NCBI RefSeq assembly: GCF_002575655.3
Contig: NC_053035.3
Location: 375,697,792-375,761,791 of the forward strand
Origin: Aegilops tauschii subsp. strangulata
Taxonomy: Eukaryota > Streptophyta > Magnoliopsida > Poales > Poaceae
Reading direction: 5' to 3'
DNA length: 64,000 nt
Of this stretch, positions 60,744 through 64,000 are shown piece by piece. The notes beneath the pieces are model-generated. The model was given only the letters and a program-made list of their open reading frames with translations, did not search any database and was not told the DNA's origin. The first letter of the stretch is position 1. Every line of letters begins with the position of its first letter. The position numbers and the translations under genes were made by a program.

Positions 60744-62652
60744 TGATAATCCCCAAGTGCAGGGAATCATCGTAGCAATTCCCAAAGGTGGAAGTGATAA
60801 GTATGGAGTGTCGAACCCACAAGGAGCTAAAGGTAAGATAAATATTCTCTCAAGTCCTATCTGCCACTGATACGACTCTACATACACCGAGCGTTTGCTT
60901 CCAACTAGAAACGAGAAATAAAACTACGTTGTGGGTATGAAGAGGATAACTTTGTATGATATCGGAGAGCTAAAATATAAAAGTAGGTGATGTTATCATA
61001 AAGTTAGAATATATTACTAAATATTATAAATAGCGAGTGTGGAATAATGATGGATCGGTGTGCGGAATTGTCCTAGGCAATTGTTAACAAGACCGGTAGT
61101 CGTCATTGCATATTCATATGAGGGAGAGGCATAAGCTAACATACTTTCTCTTTTTGGATCATATGCACTTATGATTGGAACTCTAGCAAGCATCTAAATA
61201 TCATTAAGGGAAAATCCAACCATAGCATTAAAGCATCAAGTCCTCTTTATTCCCATACGCAACAACTCCCTTACTCGGGTTTGTGTTTCAGTCACTCACC
61301 AACCCACTATAAGCGAATCATGAACGTATTGCAACACCCTACAGCGGGAATCCCTCACGCTTGCGTGACACGGAGGGCACCATAGGACAGCACCAAAATA
61401 AAACATACAACTCGTACCAATCTAGATCATCAATCAACCCAAAGACAAAGGATATCTACTCAAAACATCATAGGATGGCAAATTCATATGAGGGAGAGGC
61501 ATAAGCTAACATAATTTCTCTTCTTGGATCATATGCACTTATGATTGGAACTCTAGCAAGCATCCGCAACTACTAAAGATCATTAAGGTGAAACCCAACC
61601 ATAGCATTAAAGTATCAAGTCCTCTTTATTCCCATACGCAAACAACCTACTTACTCGGGTCTGTGCTTCTGTCACTCACGCCACCCACCATAACTAAATC
61701 ATGAACATATTGCAAACCCTACAGCGGGATCCCTCATGCTTGCGCGACACGGAGAGCACCATAGGACAGCACCAATAATAAAACATGCAACTCAAACCAA
61801 TCACGATCATCAATTAACCCGTAGGACAAAACGGATCTACTCAAACATCATAGGATAGCCATACATCATTGGGAAATAATATATAGCGTTGAGCACCATG
61901 TTTAAGTAGAGATTACAGCGGGTAAAAGAGGGTTTACACCGCTGCATTGAGGGGGGAAGAGTTGGTGATGACGGAGGTGAAGTTGTTGGTGTAGATTGCG
62001 GTGACGATGATGGCCCCGACGGCACTCCGGTGCCACCGGAAGCGAGGGGGAGAGAGCCCCCCTCCTCCTTCTTCTTCCTTGACCTTCTCCCTAGATGGGA
62101 GAAGGGTTTCCCCTCTGGTCCATGGTCTCCATGGCGTGGGAGGGGCGAGAGCCCCTCCGAGATTGGATATGTCTCTCTCTGTTTCTACGCTCTCGATTCT
62201 GCCCTTTCACCGTTTCTTTTATAACCGGAGATCCGTAACTCCGATTGGGCTGAATTTTGGACACGATCTCTATCCGGATATTAGCTTTCTTGTGGGGAAA
62301 GAAGGGCACCAACCGCCTTAAGGGGTGGCCACAAGGGTCCAGGGCACGCCTGACGCCCTGGGGCGCGCCCCCCTGCCTCGTGGCCCCCTCGGGCATCGTC
62401 TCGTGTTGATTCTTCTTCCCAAAAATCATGAATATTCCAAAAAAATTCTCCGTCAGTTTTTATCCCGTTTGGACTCCGTTTGATATGGGTTTTCTGCGAA
62501 ACAAAAAACATGCAACAGACAGGAACTGGCACTGGGCACTGGGTCAATATGTTAGTCCAAAAAATAGTATAAAAAGTTGCCAAAAGTATATGAAAGTTGT
62601 AGAATATTGGCATGGAACAATAAAAAATTATAGATACGACGGAGACGTATCA
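60744..62652 (-). mobile_element. Chimeric LTR: B at left, D (Fatima-like) at right
   Basis: The left part matches B's LTR from its end TGATAATCC to about 61481. The right part is a diverged LTR that ends GACGGAGACGTATCA. Total 1909 bp, longer than either parent, because the join is out of register and about 370 bp is present twice (61112-61481 from B, 61482-61859 from D). Confidence 0.85.
61112..61859 (+). repeat. ~370-bp direct duplication inside the chimeric LTR
   Basis: ATTCATATGAGGGAGAGGC starts both units. The units are clearly diverged from one another, so the duplication joins two families rather than copying one. Confidence 0.85.
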
Positions 62653-64000
62653 GCATCCCCAAGCTTAATTCCTGCTCGTCCTCGAGTAGGTAAATGATAA
62701 AAAAAGATAATTCTTGATGTGGAATACTACCTAGCATAATCTTGATCACATAATCTAATCATGGCATGAATATTAAGACACAAGTGATTCAAAGCAATAG
62801 TCTATCATTTGACATGAAGACAATAATACTTCAAGCATACTAATAAAGCAATCATGTCTTTTCAAAATAACATGGCCAAAGAAAGTTATCCCTACAAAAT
62901 CATATAGTCTGGCTATGCTTCATCTTCACCACACAAAATATTCAAATCATGCACAACCCCGATGACAAGCCAAGAAAATGTTTCATACTTTTGACGTTCT
63001 CAAACCTTTTCAACTTTCACGCAATACATGAGCGTGAGCCATGGTTATAACACTATAGGTGGAATAGAATATGATGGTGGAGGTTGTGTGGAGAAGACAA
63101 AAAGGAGAAAGTCTCACATCGACGCGGCTAATCAACGGGCTATGGAGATGCCCATCAATTGATGTCAATGCGAGGAGAGGGATTGCCATGCAATGGATGC
63201 ACTAAGAGCTATAAGTGTATGAAAGCTCAAACTGGAAACTAAGTGGGTGTGCATCCAACTTGCTTGCTCATGAAGACCTCGGGCATTTGAGGAAGCCCAT
63301 CATTGGAATACACAAGCCAAGTTCTATAATGAAAATTCCCACTAGTATATGAAAGTGATAACTCAAGAGACTCTCTATATGAAGAACACGGTGCTACTCT
63401 GAAGCACAAGTGTGGTAAAAGGATAGTAACATTGCCCCTTCTCTCTTTTTCTCTCATTTTTTTGTTTTTTTGTTTTGGTGGGCTTCTTTGGCCTCTTTTT
63501 TTATTTGGGCTTCTTTGACCTCTTTTATTATTATTTTAAGTCCGGAGTCTCATCCCGACTTGTGGGGGAATCATTGTCTCCATCATCCTTTCCTCACTGG
63601 GGCAATGCTCTAATAATGATGATCATCACACTTTTATTTACTTACAACTCAATATTACAACTCGATGTCTAGAGCAAAGATATGACTCTATATTAATGCC
63701 TCCGGTGGTGTATCGGGATGTGCAATGATCTAGCGTAGCAAAGATATGAAAAAATGGACAAGCCATGAAAACATCATGCTAGCTATCTTACGATCATGCA
63801 AAGCAATATGACAATAAATGCTCAAGTCATGTATATGATGATGATGGAAGTTGCATGGCAATATATCTCGGAATGGCTATGGAAATGCCATGATAGGTAG
63901 GTATGGTGGCTGTTTTGAGGAAGATATAAGGACGCTTATGTGTGATATAGCGTATCGTATCACGGGGTTTGGCTGCACCGGCGAAGTTTGCACCAACTCT
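62653..64000 (-). mobile_element. Element D (Fatima-like) internal region, 3' part, cut by window end
   Basis: Starts with GCATCCCCAAGCT, the same polypurine tract as A and B, next to the LTR. The rest is non-coding 3' internal sequence that I recognise as typical of Fatima-type Triticeae elements, with a T-rich stretch at 63450-63540. No coding domain is visible in this part. Confidence 0.7.

Larger units (their letters stand above)
58946..61481 (+). repeat. Copy 3 of the tandem unit, truncated
   Basis: Begins like copies 1 and 2. It loses about 2.65 kb between A's internal region and the middle of A's 3' LTR near 59415, then continues through the LTR, the intronic flank and the first part of B's left LTR. 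Unit-specific sequence ends near 61481, where it joins the LTR of a different element. Confidence 0.9.

Noticed and set aside
1..64000. Search for a novel defence, CRISPR or operon-like system.
   Set aside because: The window is plant repeat DNA; every larger block is explained by nested LTR elements, an intronic pseudogene and their rearrangements.

Overview
This window reads as plant nuclear DNA, most likely from a Triticeae grass such as wheat, Aegilops, rye or barley. The main reasons are Athila-like LTRs beginning TGATACGTCTCC, with tRNA-Asp primer sites (TGGCGCCGTTGCCGGGGA) and the polypurine tract AGCTTGGGGATGC, plus deep nesting of LTR retrotransposons. I see no intact host gene, rRNA, tRNA, CRISPR array or bacterial feature. 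Family names (Sabrina, WHAM, Fatima, Sukkula/LARD) are from recognition only, so I use labels: A and B (two Athila-like, pol-less families), C (a LARD-like element with 3.9-kb LTRs), C' (an older LTR fragment related to C, in the opposite orientation), and D (a Fatima-like element entering at the right edge).

Layout. A composite unit of about 19.6 kb is repeated head to tail. Copy 1 is 1-39323 and carries a 20-kb insertion. Copy 2 is 39324-58945. Copy 3 is 58946-61481 and is truncated. Each full unit holds, in order: the 3' part of A and its 3' LTR; about 560 bp of host-like intronic sequence; element B on the minus strand; an exon/intron-structured pseudogene of a plant-mobile-domain/Ulp1 (C48) protease-like family; an LTR fragment C'; a 5'-truncated LTR of A; a tRNA-Asp primer site; and a gag-position ORF of 234 codons. 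Position 1 falls inside A, so A spans each unit junction.

Copy 1 alone contains a minus-strand array LTR-internal-LTR-internal-LTR of element C at 16090-36129. It is flanked by one 5-bp target duplication (TGGCC), and the empty target survives in copy 2 at 55774-55778. The three LTRs differ at only a few sites, while copies 1 and 2 differ by about 1 percent in the gag-position ORF. This gives a relative order: B, C' and the A rearrangement first; then the segmental duplication; then C.

Copy 3 is broken twice. An internal deletion joins A's internal region to its 3' LTR near 59415. An LTR-to-LTR exchange then joins B's LTR to the LTR of D at about 61481, producing a chimeric LTR with a 370-bp internal duplication. 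D continues to the end of the window.

The genes do not form a pathway. The only open frames with a plausible past function are the two gag-position ORFs. The two protease-like pseudogenes share some lesions and also carry private ones, including loss of the catalytic Cys codon in copy 2 only. The most informative features are the natural before/after pair for the C insertion, the tandem C array, the repair scars between copies, and repeated polypurine-tract-like hairpins inside A and B.
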